This document shows, in pieces, positions 23,446 to 33,552 of a stretch of 64,000 nt of DNA. Position 1 is the stretch's first letter; each line of letters starts with the position of its first letter. Origin of the DNA: Lenzites betulinus (Eukaryota > Basidiomycota > Agaricomycetes > Polyporales > Polyporaceae). The notes under the pieces were generated by a model. That model saw only the letters and a list, made by a program, of their open reading frames with translations, did not search any database and was not told where the DNA came from. Location: the NCBI GenBank assembly GCA_022264855.1, contig JABYQU010000033.1:124001-188000 (forward strand), read 5' to 3'. The position numbers and the translations under genes are program-made.

Positions 23446-24794
23446 ATGTTCTTCCGTCTGAGCCGCCAGCAGAGGACGACCGAATCGACGCCAGATCCGA
23501 ATTTCACTTTTGGCACACCACCACCACCCTCGTACTTCGCGACAATCAAGGATGACGCTTGTGCTGCAATGCTCGAATATGTCGGCACGACGTTCTTTCT
23601 CCTCCTTGCGTATGGCGGCACGCAAGCCTCGCAGAGCGAAGCCAATTCAAGCGGCCAGGCCTCCAACATCGAGAGGGACATGTACATCTCTCTATGCTTC
23701 GGTTTCTCACTTCTTTCGGCGGCATGGCTGTTCTACCGCGTAACTGGGGGGCTTTTCAACCCGAATGTCAGCCTGGCTCTCCTGCTCACTGGTATCATCG
23801 GGCCCGTGCGCTTCGTGCTATATTGCATAGCGCAGCTCTTAGGAGGTGTTACTGCTGCGGCTATCGTGCTCGGTTTAACACCTGGATCGCTTGCCTCAAA
23901 GTGAGTGTTGATCGCTCTCCTCACATACAGATCCAATAAATAACAATCTTTTTTCAGCACGTTCCTTTCGCCAGGTATCAATCGTGCACAGGGTGTATTC
24001 ATCGAGATGTTTATCACAACGGCGCTCGTTCTTGCCATCCTCATGCTGGCGGCAGAGAAGCACAACGCTACGCCCTTTGCTCCGGTACGTCAATCGCTGT
24101 GCTGCGTCATGAGACTGCTAAATCTGGGCTTGTAGGTCGGAATTGGCCTGACTCTCTTCGTTTGTCATCTGTGAATACCATTTCCCCAGGTCTAATCCCG
24201 GCATGCATACTGAACGTCACACAGGTGGGCCGTGCCTTTTACGGGAGCCGGGATGAACACCGCTCGCTCCTTTGGCCCCGCCGTTGTCACCGGATTCCCC
24301 TACGACTCGCACTGGGTGGTAAGCACCCCGCTCCCGCCCCGAAAGCCGCATCCTCACACCCCTTCCAGTACTGGCTCGGCCCCTTCCTGGGCTCACTCCT
24401 CGCTTCTGCCTTCTACGCCTTCCTGAAGCAGTACGTCCGCACCCCGTCTCGTCCCTCTCACTCGCACTGACGCATCCTCTTCCCTTACCTTCCCACCAGC
24501 GTGAAATACTGGCGGTTCAACCCCGGGCAGGACACGGTGGACTTCCGCGACTCCCCGGAGGACCCCGTGCGCCAGGTGCAGGCCGTCGTGCGCCGCTCCA
24601 TCTCGTCCGTGGGGCGCGGCCGCTCAGGGAGCCGCAGCGAGTCAGGCGACCGCCTCCGCGCGTCGTCGCAGTACTCGGAGAAGCCGCTCGCGCCGAACGA
24701 GTCGGCGCCCGGCGCTGCTGCCTCTGACGTAGCTGAGATGCGGGACGGCGAGGCGTCAAGGGGGAGGCTGCGCCCGAACGATAGCGCCGTGTGA
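23446..24794 (+). CDS. Aquaporin (MIP family) with atypical NPA motifs
   Basis: Exons: 23446-23900, 23958-24084, 24136-24170, 24225-24318, 24369-24430, 24500-24794; 355 aa. It is predicted to be a plasma or internal membrane channel for water or small neutral solutes. Seen: six hydrophobic helices and two half-helices. The first pore motif is GGLFNPNVSLA (residues 105-107 NPN instead of NPA). The second is GAGMNTARSFGP (217-219 NTA instead of NPA), followed by Arg220, the usual selectivity-filter arginine. SGG-like context and the downstream YWLGPFLGSLLASAFYAFLK fit fungal orthodox-type aquaporins. A long hydrophilic C-terminus with RSISSVGRGRSGSRSESGD looks phosphorylatable. Splice phases close. 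Substrate cannot be assigned from sequence. Confidence 0.92.
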
Positions 24795-25411
24795 GCGGAG
24801 GGCGTGAGGCGCGGCGAAGACGGCCGGGGGAATGGGACGGGGAAAAGCGGCCTGAGGCGGATGGGCTGAGCGATTCACATTGTTACTTGTACGACTCCTC
24901 GACGAATGCCTGACACGATTCACGAAACACGACGACTGTACAACTTCTTCCTAATCATACGTGTATATGTACAAAACTGCCCCAGGAATGCAATGGACCA
25001 GGCTTCTCTCTCTTTCTTGCGGGTTGTGTTGCGGTGCCAAGCGTGCTTGGCAGTGTGGTGTAGTACACGACCGCGCTTCCTGAAGACGGCTTGATCGTTC
25101 TCCGGCCGGCCTTCTTCGTGCTTGGTACCCGGCATTGTGGACATAAGTACGGGCAGGCACGCACGACTGAATAGCGCGGTCGTGAGCCCGCAGTCCGCGC
25201 GGCACAGCTGAGGGTCGATCTATTCCCGACCGGAGAAAGGTCTTGTTACATCGGGAAGCGGTCCATGTGTGTATGTGTACAGTGGTACATGCTCGTAAAC
25301 ACCATCCAGGGCCAGCCAATCTAATCTTACACCCGCCCTCGTCCCTTCGGTCTTATGTTTCATTCCTGCCGCGCTTGGAGCGTGTATGTTGATGCGCGGG
25401 GCTGCCGCCAT
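24795..25411. other. Intergenic spacer between convergent aquaporin and tannase genes
   Basis: This is a 617-bp region between two 3' ends. It contains no recognisable gene and presumably holds both transcript terminators. Confidence 0.45.
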
Positions 25412-27866
25412 TTACTCGCAGTGGAAGCTCGAAGCGCTGTCCGGGTCTCCTCCGTGGTATTTTATGTTCGACGGGTACTGCAGAACGTCACATCATCAGC
25501 CACGCGCCCACACACCATGGCGCGCACGGAGGGACAAACGCACTCTGCACAGCGGGCGGGTGAAACCGACGCCGTTCGTCACGTTGTTGCTGTTGTAGTT
25601 CGCGGCGGTGATCGTGTCGGGCGCGACGCCGTCCTCGACCCAGTGCACCATCGCGGCGAGGATGTTGTTCTGTGGCTCGAAGGAGAGCGGCGGGTTGTCG
25701 TTCGAGGCTTGCTCGACGGAGCCGAAGGAGTTTGCGGCGAATCCGCCCTGTGAACGTAAGTGTTAGGGGCACGCACGCTTGGTCTAGTGTGGACGCGGAC
25801 GTACGTGGCTATTGAGAACGGCAGGTCAGATATGGCGGTCGTATATTAAGAATGGAACAAGAGTGCTTACCAGTGGTTCATTCCGGGGACGAGGAACAGG
25901 CGGTAGTAGTCGTCAATGTCCATCGTCGTGTTCGCCAGCGTGAACTCGTGCACAGTCTCGTAGTAGTGGATGCTGTTGCCGGGACTAATCAACTGGTCCG
26001 CCCAGCCGACATACTGCAGCAGCTTCCCATTGTGCGCAGGCCCCGCGAACGCAGTCAAATTCGGGTTGATGGCCTATCCCGCGATAACATTCAGCCATCA
26101 GAACTCAGAGACCACTCGGAGGTGGGAGAGTTCAATGTGAGTTTCTCACATTCGATTGGCCGGGGTCAATCCGATCCGTGATATGCAGGACGGTAGCGTT
26201 GTAATCGTGAATCTTGAAATTCGTGTCGCTTCGAGAACGCGGTATGAGCGAAGGCTTCACACACTAGGAAAGAGACCACATGCAGACTCACTTCAGGACC
26301 ATGAACTGGAAATAGCCTAATCCGATGTCGAACTGCTTCTTGCCGACGAGGCCCTTGTAGTACTCCGTCTCCCCGCCGGGGTAGTACCCGCCGAAGACGT
26401 AAGTCTGGTCTGCTTCGTAGTAATCTGCGTATATCCGGTGCAGCGCGCTAATCTGGTCCGCGGTCAGACACGTCGAGGCGTTCTGGCCCGGGCGGCATGT
26501 GAGCGTTTCCGGGCGGAAGCTGTCGGTGGAAGACGCGTGAGCCGGTGGCCAGTGGCGAGATAGCGGAGTGTGTCCTGGCGCACCTGCATAACCTGGGATC
26601 GTTTATGATTCCATCCGATAGCTGTCAGGTGGTCAGGGCGTGCGCAGACGGCCTCGGGAACCGCGCTCTACGCACCCCGTCTAGCGCGTCGCACTGGCGC
26701 ATAACCTCGGGCGCGAGGACATCGTTCCACATATCTTCCGTTATGAAGTGGGGCGACGTCGACGGCTGCGTGTTTAGGTTCATGTGGATTGACCACGCTT
26801 GCAAGTGCGTCTGCCAGTTCGCAGGCGAGCCCACAACCTGCGCGCACGAAGCCCGGTGAAGAATAAACGCGCTGTCAATAGTGAACAGAACCTACAACGC
26901 CGTCGAAGTCCTCTGGAAAGTCCTGAACTTCTTTGAGCCTGTAGACGCGCACAATGTCAGATCGCTCGCACCAGCCGCAGCCGGTGTACGACATACCCCT
27001 GACGTCCACCTGCATTGCACCGGAGCATATCAAAATTGAGCTAGCGTCCAATAGAGGGCACGCGATAACTGACCGGTTGAGCATCCCAGGTAGTACGACT
27101 TATTGGCCGCCTGGCCATAGTATTGCTCCACGATGGTCTTGCCCGCGAGCACGCTCAGGTGCAGGGCCCGCCAGCCCCAGTCGACAATCGCGTTCTGCAG
27201 GGCGCATGTCAAAAAACGTAAGCGTCCCGCCGAGCTAAGTCCACACTTTACGCGCACTTACGTCGTTGTGCGGTCCGGCCCACTCCCCATCGTCCGTGTC
27301 GCCGTCGTGCCCGGTGTTCGTCGAGATTCCTGCGACTGCAGCCAGCGCAGTCAGCTTCTGGCGGCGTCACGCGTGCGCAATCTCCGGCGCCGCCGCGCGG
27401 CACTACTTACATCCTTGTGGTATTGCGACGTGGCCGAGCTCCGTTACCGTAACTGCGCGTCGGACTTTTAGTACTGTTGTTCTATTTTCGTATCATGGCG
27501 AAGTGGAGACAGACCTCCCCCAGCGAGTCCTCCATTGCCTACGGTGAGGACGCGGCCGTTCCAGTCATCGGGCAGCCAGACCTCTGTGAGGGCACTCGAG
27601 CCCGCGGTTGCATTCGTGGTGACGACCAGCTCGACACGGCAGAATGAGGGCAGGTTGGACACATCAATGCTTGAGTATACGTTCGAGATGTTCACTTGCG
27701 TATGGGCGGGGTAATGGGTGGTGCCTGTGAGGGCGACGGAGGAGAGCGTGGATTGACTGAGCGGATTTGGGGCGAACTTGAACGACGCGCAGGCCGAGGA
27801 GGACCCGGAGCTGGCTGCTGCGCCGACGGCGAGTCCAAGTAAGGCAAGGGCACTAGAAAGAGACAT
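25412..27866 (-). CDS. Secreted tannase/feruloyl esterase family enzyme
   Basis: Exons: 27866-27515, 27452-27411, 27335-27262, 27194-27074, 27009-26997, 26938-26896, 26837-26676, 26621-26584, 26519-26292, 26228-26150, 26073-25871, 25808-25805, 25747-25544, 25477-25412; 542 aa. It hydrolyses ester bonds of gallate or hydroxycinnamate conjugates outside the cell. Seen: a signal peptide (MSLSSALALLGLAVGAAASS) and an N-terminal region with WLPDDWNGRVLTVGNGGLAG. The nucleophile motif is GCSTGGRQG (Ser195, Cys194), followed by YVGWADQLISPG (Asp410) and PGMNHCHGGF (His451, Cys452). This is the CS-D-HC arrangement of the family, in which the two cysteines form a disulfide holding the triad. A 13-nt exon encodes the GGRQG part and a 4-nt exon completes Cys452; see findings. 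Most introns are 50-80 nt. A TATA box lies about 57 nt upstream of the ATG. Confidence 0.93.
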
Positions 27867-30208
27867 GGCACGCTGAGTTGGGTGTATGCTCGATGGACAT
27901 CCAAGGCTCCCCCATCCCGCAATTTATACAGCGCTCGACAAACCCTCCGGACAGCTCGGCCGGTCGTACTCCAAAGCGGCCGGCATCGAGCCATGGAGAG
28001 GATACCGGTGCGAATGCGCCTGGGCGGTGTGCGCAGATATGGACGCACCCACAAGGGAAATGTAGTCCCATGATTGCGCGTATTCCCGTGCCGCCGCCCA
28101 CGGAGCGTCCGAGCGTGGCCCGTAGCCCGCCCAAACACCCAAGAGGACCAGCCTCACTATGCTCTTTAGGCATGTGATGGGCTGCCGTCTACACGTGTAC
28201 GAGGGTAAGACTACTCGGAATGCGGCTTGTGAGGATCCGATTAGCGAAAGGCGGCGTACCTCAGGTCTGATGAAACCCCCCGCTGCCTCGACGGCGAGCG
28301 GGCCTCAACGGCATCTGTCGTGTGGATGACCGTTCCCGCCGTTCACTGCACGGCTTTTCCGCAGCTGCTAGCGAATGGGGGACGGCGCCGGGCCCTGTCA
28401 GGTGTCGATATGATTTTGCATCGGGAGGTTTGACTTGGTCCCATGGTATCCTTTTGAATTTTCGGTGTCCACTGACAATAGCCGCCGTCGAAAGGCGGTG
28501 GAATGTGACCACTTCCAGGCACCGGGGATCATCTGAATGATCATTCCAAAGTTTTCCAAAAACAGCTCCTCCAGCACACACCTGGGAGAAAAGCTCATGG
28601 ACAGCATGAGGCGCAGGGGCGCGAAGTCATGTTAGCCATCTGTTAGGGTTAGGAGCGTCAGCGAATATGTAGGAAATATGATCGAACCAGGCATACCTCT
28701 GTTACAGCGAGTGCAGCATGAACTTGTGGGACGTTGACCTCTGATGGTTTCACACAGGGAGATAGGAAAGATAGCAACGAATGGTATTGACGAATGTACA
28801 TACACTACGGAGCGATAAGATTGTTATGAACACACACCTCAGCGCACTTATACCACCATTGACATCAGGACACTGCCAGCCCGTCTACAATGACGCAGAT
28901 ATTAGTGCTAGAACGTAGTCGAAGACGTAACGGTTCAGAAAAAAAGTTCTCGATCAATGCCGCAGCTCAGCAACAGCTTCTAGTTGATGATTTGAGAAAT
29001 GAAGTTCATCCTACAAGTGTCTTACACCGAACGACGAACTATACTTACGAGCAATAACCAAAGGAGATGGCCCTATAGCCCAACATGACGCCGTTGGAAA
29101 CCTGTGAAGATAAGGTGCATCAGAAATAAAATCTTTGATGAGGGACGATAGGATCAGAAGGGGGTGCCCGAAGTTATTGAGCTGTGGCGGGCAGTTTCGG
29201 CAGTGATAGTACGAAGACCGTCGTGATGATAACATCATAAAAGAGCGAAGCAGGATAGAAACTCACTCATGTCAGACTTGAGGAACTTTTGCGAAGACAA
29301 TGCATCGGTGATAACATCGTTGCACCAATCTGTAGGAAGGTATGTGAGCGTCATGTAAGACTGGGCGGATGGTTGAGGCTCAGAGTTTTAAAAAAACAGC
29401 CGTGGAATTGTCGTCATAGATTCGCGCGTCCGTAGACACACGATCAGGCGGTAACTCCATAATTGCATCATGGAAAGTAGGTCCGGATGAGAAAACTCAC
29501 CATCTGTTAATCAGCGCATGAGAGGGAGAGGGAGCGTTCAATCTGCAATTGAACAAGAAGTCAGCAAACTGTATGCATGAGCTCGAGGACGCGTAGACAG
29601 TATCAGTGGATTGACAGTATTAGAAAGCATAGGGTCATGACCCTCAGATACTCTAGTTTGAATGGTTTGGATCATCTCTTCGCAGAGTCGACGGGCAACG
29701 AAAGCATCGAATTAAGAGAACTCACCATGACCAGGTCTCCAACCCTCCCGACAACATAACGTGACTCGCACTGTAAGGTTTGACAATATATATTGTATCG
29801 CAACCTGGAAGATGGAGAAGTCAGAAAACCTGCGACGAAGCATGACGCAAAACCGATCAGTGTAACTATGACAAAAAATCTCGATTCATCGTGAACGCCG
29901 CTTGGTATTGCGACGCCACTCGAGTAAACGAAGAGTATCATCACGTCGAAGGGCAAACGGAATTAAACTCACCAGCAGAAGCTGCCCGCCGCCGACGCGC
30001 GGTGTGCGTCGCGGACAACGACGAGCGAGAGTACGAAAAATTCGGAGACGCGTTTTCATCACGCGCAGTTTAGGGCAGGCTGAAAGTCTGATGGCAAACG
30101 GAAAGAGATAGACGCCAGTACGCTATCTTATCAGTCTGTTCTGACCATGTCACCGCCGCCGCGGGCAGCATCGGGCTCGGACTCATACTCCGTTAGCTTG
30201 TGACCGCT
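27867..30208. other. Interval with unresolved intron-rich coding signal (minus strand)
   Basis: These 2.3 kb hold the tannase promoter and, at about 28550-30100, several minus-strand segments that look like exons. They have good GTGAGT-type donors at about 29268, 29498, 29727 and 29970, and candidate peptides such as CESRYVVGRVGDLVM, DWCNDVITDALSSQKFLKSD and VLEELFLENFGMIIQMIPGA. I could not link them into one open frame or recognise a family. The piece may be a diverged multi-exon gene, a pseudogene, or exons of a non-coding transcript. It is divergent from the ABHD11-type gene. Confidence 0.35.
27922..27930 (-). promoter_or_regulatory. TATA box of the tannase gene
   Basis: On the minus strand TGTATAAAT lies about 57 nt upstream of the tannase ATG at 27866, implying a short leader. 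The element is a close match to TATAAA. Confidence 0.6.
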
Positions 30209-31566
30209 ATGCAACGACCAATTCTTCTTGCGTCGACACTATCTAGGACTGCACGGATACAACAGGCAACATGCTTGGGGCTCTCGCAATGCCGAGCGTT
30301 GTCTTCCCAAATCCAGCCTGTTGAATTACATTTCGACAAAGTCGTACCTCCGGATGGGAATGAGACTCGGAATCCCCTAGTGATTCTGCACGGGCTGTTG
30401 TATGTCTTCTTGAATTATATATTCAAGCTCTGCGCTGACAAAGGGATGCATACAGTGGCACTAAGCGGAACTGGGGATCTCTGTCGAAGGCGTTCGCAAA
30501 GGACCTTGACCGCCCGGTATATGCGCTGGTGTGTTCACTCCGCATACGCTTACGGCCGGCGCACAAAACTCACGCGGTGTGTATACAGGATTTACGTAAT
30601 CATGGCACATCCCCTCATGCCGAGCCACATACATACAGCGCTATGGCTGTTGACGTACTTCGATTCTGCAAGACACATTCCCTAACCAACATATCCCTCC
30701 TTGGCCACTCCATGTGCGTAGCCTGATATTTATGCTATATATCACAGCGACTGACCTTTATATACTTCTTAGGGGCGGCAAGGTAGCCATGACAGTTGCA
30801 CTAGATCCGGAACTGCCTCCAGACCTGCTTTCGCACCTTATAGTAGCAGACATCGCGCCCGCCCGCGGCGCGCTCTCGACCGAATTCCAGTCGTACGTCG
30901 CCGGCATGCAGAAGATCGAACACAGCCAGGTCAAAACGCGTCGCGAGGCCGATCACATTCTCCGCGAGGTCGAACAGGTGCGTCACCACCTCCGGCGCCG
31001 CGTGCGGGAGGCGTGTACTGCCAGTGCTGATCATGACGCACCGTGCCGCGCGTGCTGCAGGACCCGATGACACGCGCGTTCCTGCTCATGAACCTCGAGC
31101 ATCCGACTGCGCACAACCCGCATCCGCTGCGGTTCCGTATACCTATTGAGCTCCTTGGGAAGTCAATAGGTGAGCTCGGCAGCTTCCCGTACCTGCCTGG
31201 GGAGCGGGTATGGGACGGCCCGACGTTGTTCATTAAGGGCGACAAGAGCAAGTATGTGATAAGCTTCGGTTACTCGCATCTATAGGTCAGGCTGACTGTG
31301 TTTCTAGGTACATAAACAAGCATAATATTGAGACAGCGAAGGCCTTCTTCCCGAACATGGAGCTGGAGAGACTAGACGCTTCACATTGGGGTAAGTCAGG
31401 CATTGACCTCTTCGACGTATCCGTGTGCTGATCTCGCGTGTGTGCAGTGCACTCCGAACGGTACGAACCACCGCGGCAAATGGCATTAAAACCTTGCTCA
31501 CGTTTTTTCAACAGTCCGAACGAGTTCAAGGCATTCGTTACTAACTTCATCAAAAGTCATGAATGA
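30209..31566 (+). CDS. Mitochondrial alpha/beta hydrolase, ABHD11/Imo32/Eat1 type
   Basis: Exons: 30209-30399, 30456-30528, 30589-30713, 30773-30977, 31061-31251, 31308-31390, 31448-31460, 31515-31566; 310 aa. Relatives are mitochondrial esterases or acyltransferases; ABHD11 protects the 2-oxoglutarate dehydrogenase complex and Eat1 makes ethyl acetate. Seen: an N-terminal presequence-like leader (LSRTARIQQATCLGLSQ) and the oxyanion motif HGLFGTKRNWGSLSKAF. Next comes DLRNHGTSPHAEPHTYSAMA, and the nucleophile elbow GHSMGGKVAM (Ser129). The end is TLFIKGDKSKYI and LDASHWVHSERPNEF with the catalytic His288. Exon 7 is only 13 nt and encodes VHSER next to that histidine. Several introns here are rich in TA. 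Exact substrate is unknown. Confidence 0.9.
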
Positions 31567-31704
31567 TACATATAACCTAGATGATGTGATTTAGAGCATA
31601 ATACAGTGAGCTAATACAAGTTGCGCAAGATAGGGATACAGCCAGAGACGTATTAGCCACGGAAGGTCGCGTTGTTCAGACACTTTCTACGGTTGTCCGC
31701 CCCT

Positions 31705-33552
31705 CTACATAGCATACGCGCAGACCGACTCTCCGTTCTCCCTCTCCGCAACATTCGCGTCCGCGAGAGGGCCTGAAACCGCCCCGTCGTCCTGGCAGTC
31801 CAAGAGTTCGAGGATATCCTTCAAGTTGCGCGAGTCGCAGCGTGACTTCTCGGTTTCCTCCTCATCTGTCCCTGCCTCGACGTCGCCGTCGTACGACCCG
31901 CTCTGGCTGACGACGGAAAATGAGGACGAGCTCCCGGAACGCGAAAGGAGCGAGGGCGGCGTCGCGACCCCAGTACTGTCGTCCGAGTCGGACTCCGGCG
32001 CGTCCTCGGCATCGGCATCGGCGTCTGGGTGGTCCACGAGCACCCCGGACTGGTCGAGAAGGCTGAGAATGTCGTCGAGCTGCTGTGGCCGGCGTTGCTC
32101 CTCGCGTGTCCCTACGTCGCCAGATCGCCCCTTGTCCCCGATCCTCTTGTCTCCTCCTTCAACGGCGTCGGCGACGGTGCCGCCCTCCATTCCCATCCTA
32201 TCGTAGTCTCGTCCGGGCAAGGCGCTAAGACTGCACGCCCTCTTGCGCGACCTCGAATGCGCGATTCTCGCAGGGCACGACGCGGGGCGGGGGCGCAGCG
32301 TCGCGCGGGGGAAGGCAAACGGGCGGTGGGGGTGGGACGCACGCCGGCGGGCGAGCTCCGCAGGGAGGACGAGCACGCGGAGTTTCGGCGCGGCCGCGTG
32401 CTGCAGAATGGAGATGGACGAGGCTTGCGCGTCTGCGATCTCGCGCCGCGCGAACTTCTGCGGGAGCAGCAGCGGGCGGAGGTTCGGCTGCGGCGTGGTT
32501 GGGGCGATTTGGGGACCGGGTAAGGATGCGGGCGCCGTCGCGGGCGCGGGCGGTGGCGAGGACGTGTTGAGGGAAGGGAAGAAGGCAGATAGGGAGGCCA
32601 GCGAGAGCCGGTTCGCGCCCCCGGGGGGAGGGCGGGAGGCGACAGGGGCGGCGGGTCGATCGGGGCTCGGAGAGGCCGAGGCTGAGCGGAAGCTGGCATG
32701 GACGCTTCCTCCCGCCACAGGGCTCTCCGTTCCGCTGCTGAAACTATTGGCATCACCGCGCTCCGAGGGCGTCGCGGGGCCGCACATGAGGTCGAAGAAA
32801 TCGGTGCCGTCGCCGATAACCCGCGTGCGCATCCGCGTCCACGGTGCCGGGGGATGCGTCCAGCTCGCGCGTGCGCGCGCGGCCGTGTCGGCGTTCTCGG
32901 CGTAGATCGAGAGGTCGAAGAGGTCTGGGTGCGGGCGCGCGGGCGCGGTATCGAAGAAATACGAGTCGTCGAAGAAAGACGGCGCGGCGCGTCCGAACGG
33001 GTCCTCGAAGTAGTCCCTTCCCCCCGCGGGCGAGCGTGGGGTGCCGCTGCTTGACCCAAGCCCTGGCGTGTACGGGGATGGCGTGAGCGTCGGTGTCATT
33101 GGACGCATGAAGCCGGCGAGACGTTGCCTGAAACTGGATGAGGCGCTGTCGGGAGTACGTGGAGAGGGTATCCTGGGGCTGAACTTGGGCGTGTTGGTAG
33201 AACCGGTTGGCGAGAGTCTTGGAAGCGTGAGCGCGGAGGGGGGAATAATGGTTCCCTTGAGGGCGAGGGCCTTTGCACCGCGCCGTTCAGCAAGCGTGCT
33301 CCTAGGGGCGGACGTTGCGCATTCGAGAACTCTAGACTGTTTGTTGTTGGGAGAATGGCAGCCGAAGGGAGAGAGCAGTGTAACATCGGCGCAGTTTCCA
33401 CAGTCCGGATGGCTAGGCGTAAGCGGCAGGGGGGTATCGAGTGCGATAGAAGAAGAGCTAGCAGGAGAGTACATCAGACGAGGAGGCGAGCAGAACGAGT
33501 GATCACAGTCGGGAGAAAAGCATGTCGGAGGGGTGTCGCCAGAGTATGCCAT
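31705..33552 (-). CDS. Uncharacterised Ser/Pro-rich disordered protein
   Basis: This is one uninterrupted frame of 615 codons, unusual in this intron-dense window, starting at the ATG at 33552. I do not recognise a domain. The product is rich in Ser, Pro, Ala and Asp, with many SP/TP sites such as SALTLPRLSPTGSTNTP and SPRTPDSASSSFRQRLAGF. It carries an Arg-rich stretch (PRATLRPRPASCPARIAHSR) and acidic C-terminal segments. Two similar short segments occur near the C-terminus: LDDILSLLDQSGV and LKDILELLDCQDD, which may be a repeated short helical motif for binding a partner. It is probably a cytosolic or nuclear regulatory protein with many phosphorylation sites; that is inference from composition only. 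Confidence 0.75.
   Translation of the reverse strand: MAYSGDTPPTCFSPDCDHSFCSPPRLMYSPASSSSIALDTPLPLTPSHPDCGNCADVTLLSPFGCHSPNNKQSRVLECATSAPRSTLAERRGAKALALKGTIIPPSALTLPRLSPTGSTNTPKFSPRIPSPRTPDSASSSFRQRLAGFMRPMTPTLTPSPYTPGLGSSSGTPRSPAGGRDYFEDPFGRAAPSFFDDSYFFDTAPARPHPDLFDLSIYAENADTAARARASWTHPPAPWTRMRTRVIGDGTDFFDLMCGPATPSERGDANSFSSGTESPVAGGSVHASFRSASASPSPDRPAAPVASRPPPGGANRLSLASLSAFFPSLNTSSPPPAPATAPASLPGPQIAPTTPQPNLRPLLLPQKFARREIADAQASSISILQHAAAPKLRVLVLPAELARRRASHPHRPFAFPRATLRPRPASCPARIAHSRSRKRACSLSALPGRDYDRMGMEGGTVADAVEGGDKRIGDKGRSGDVGTREEQRRPQQLDDILSLLDQSGVLVDHPDADADAEDAPESDSDDSTGVATPPSLLSRSGSSSSFSVVSQSGSYDGDVEAGTDEEETEKSRCDSRNLKDILELLDCQDDGAVSGPLADANVAERENGESVCAYAM

Noticed and set aside
25748..25870. 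A single 123-nt intron between tannase exons 11 and 13
   Set aside because: It would shift the frame after NHW and lose the HCxGG motif; the two-intron reading with a 4-nt exon keeps the frame and typical intron sizes.
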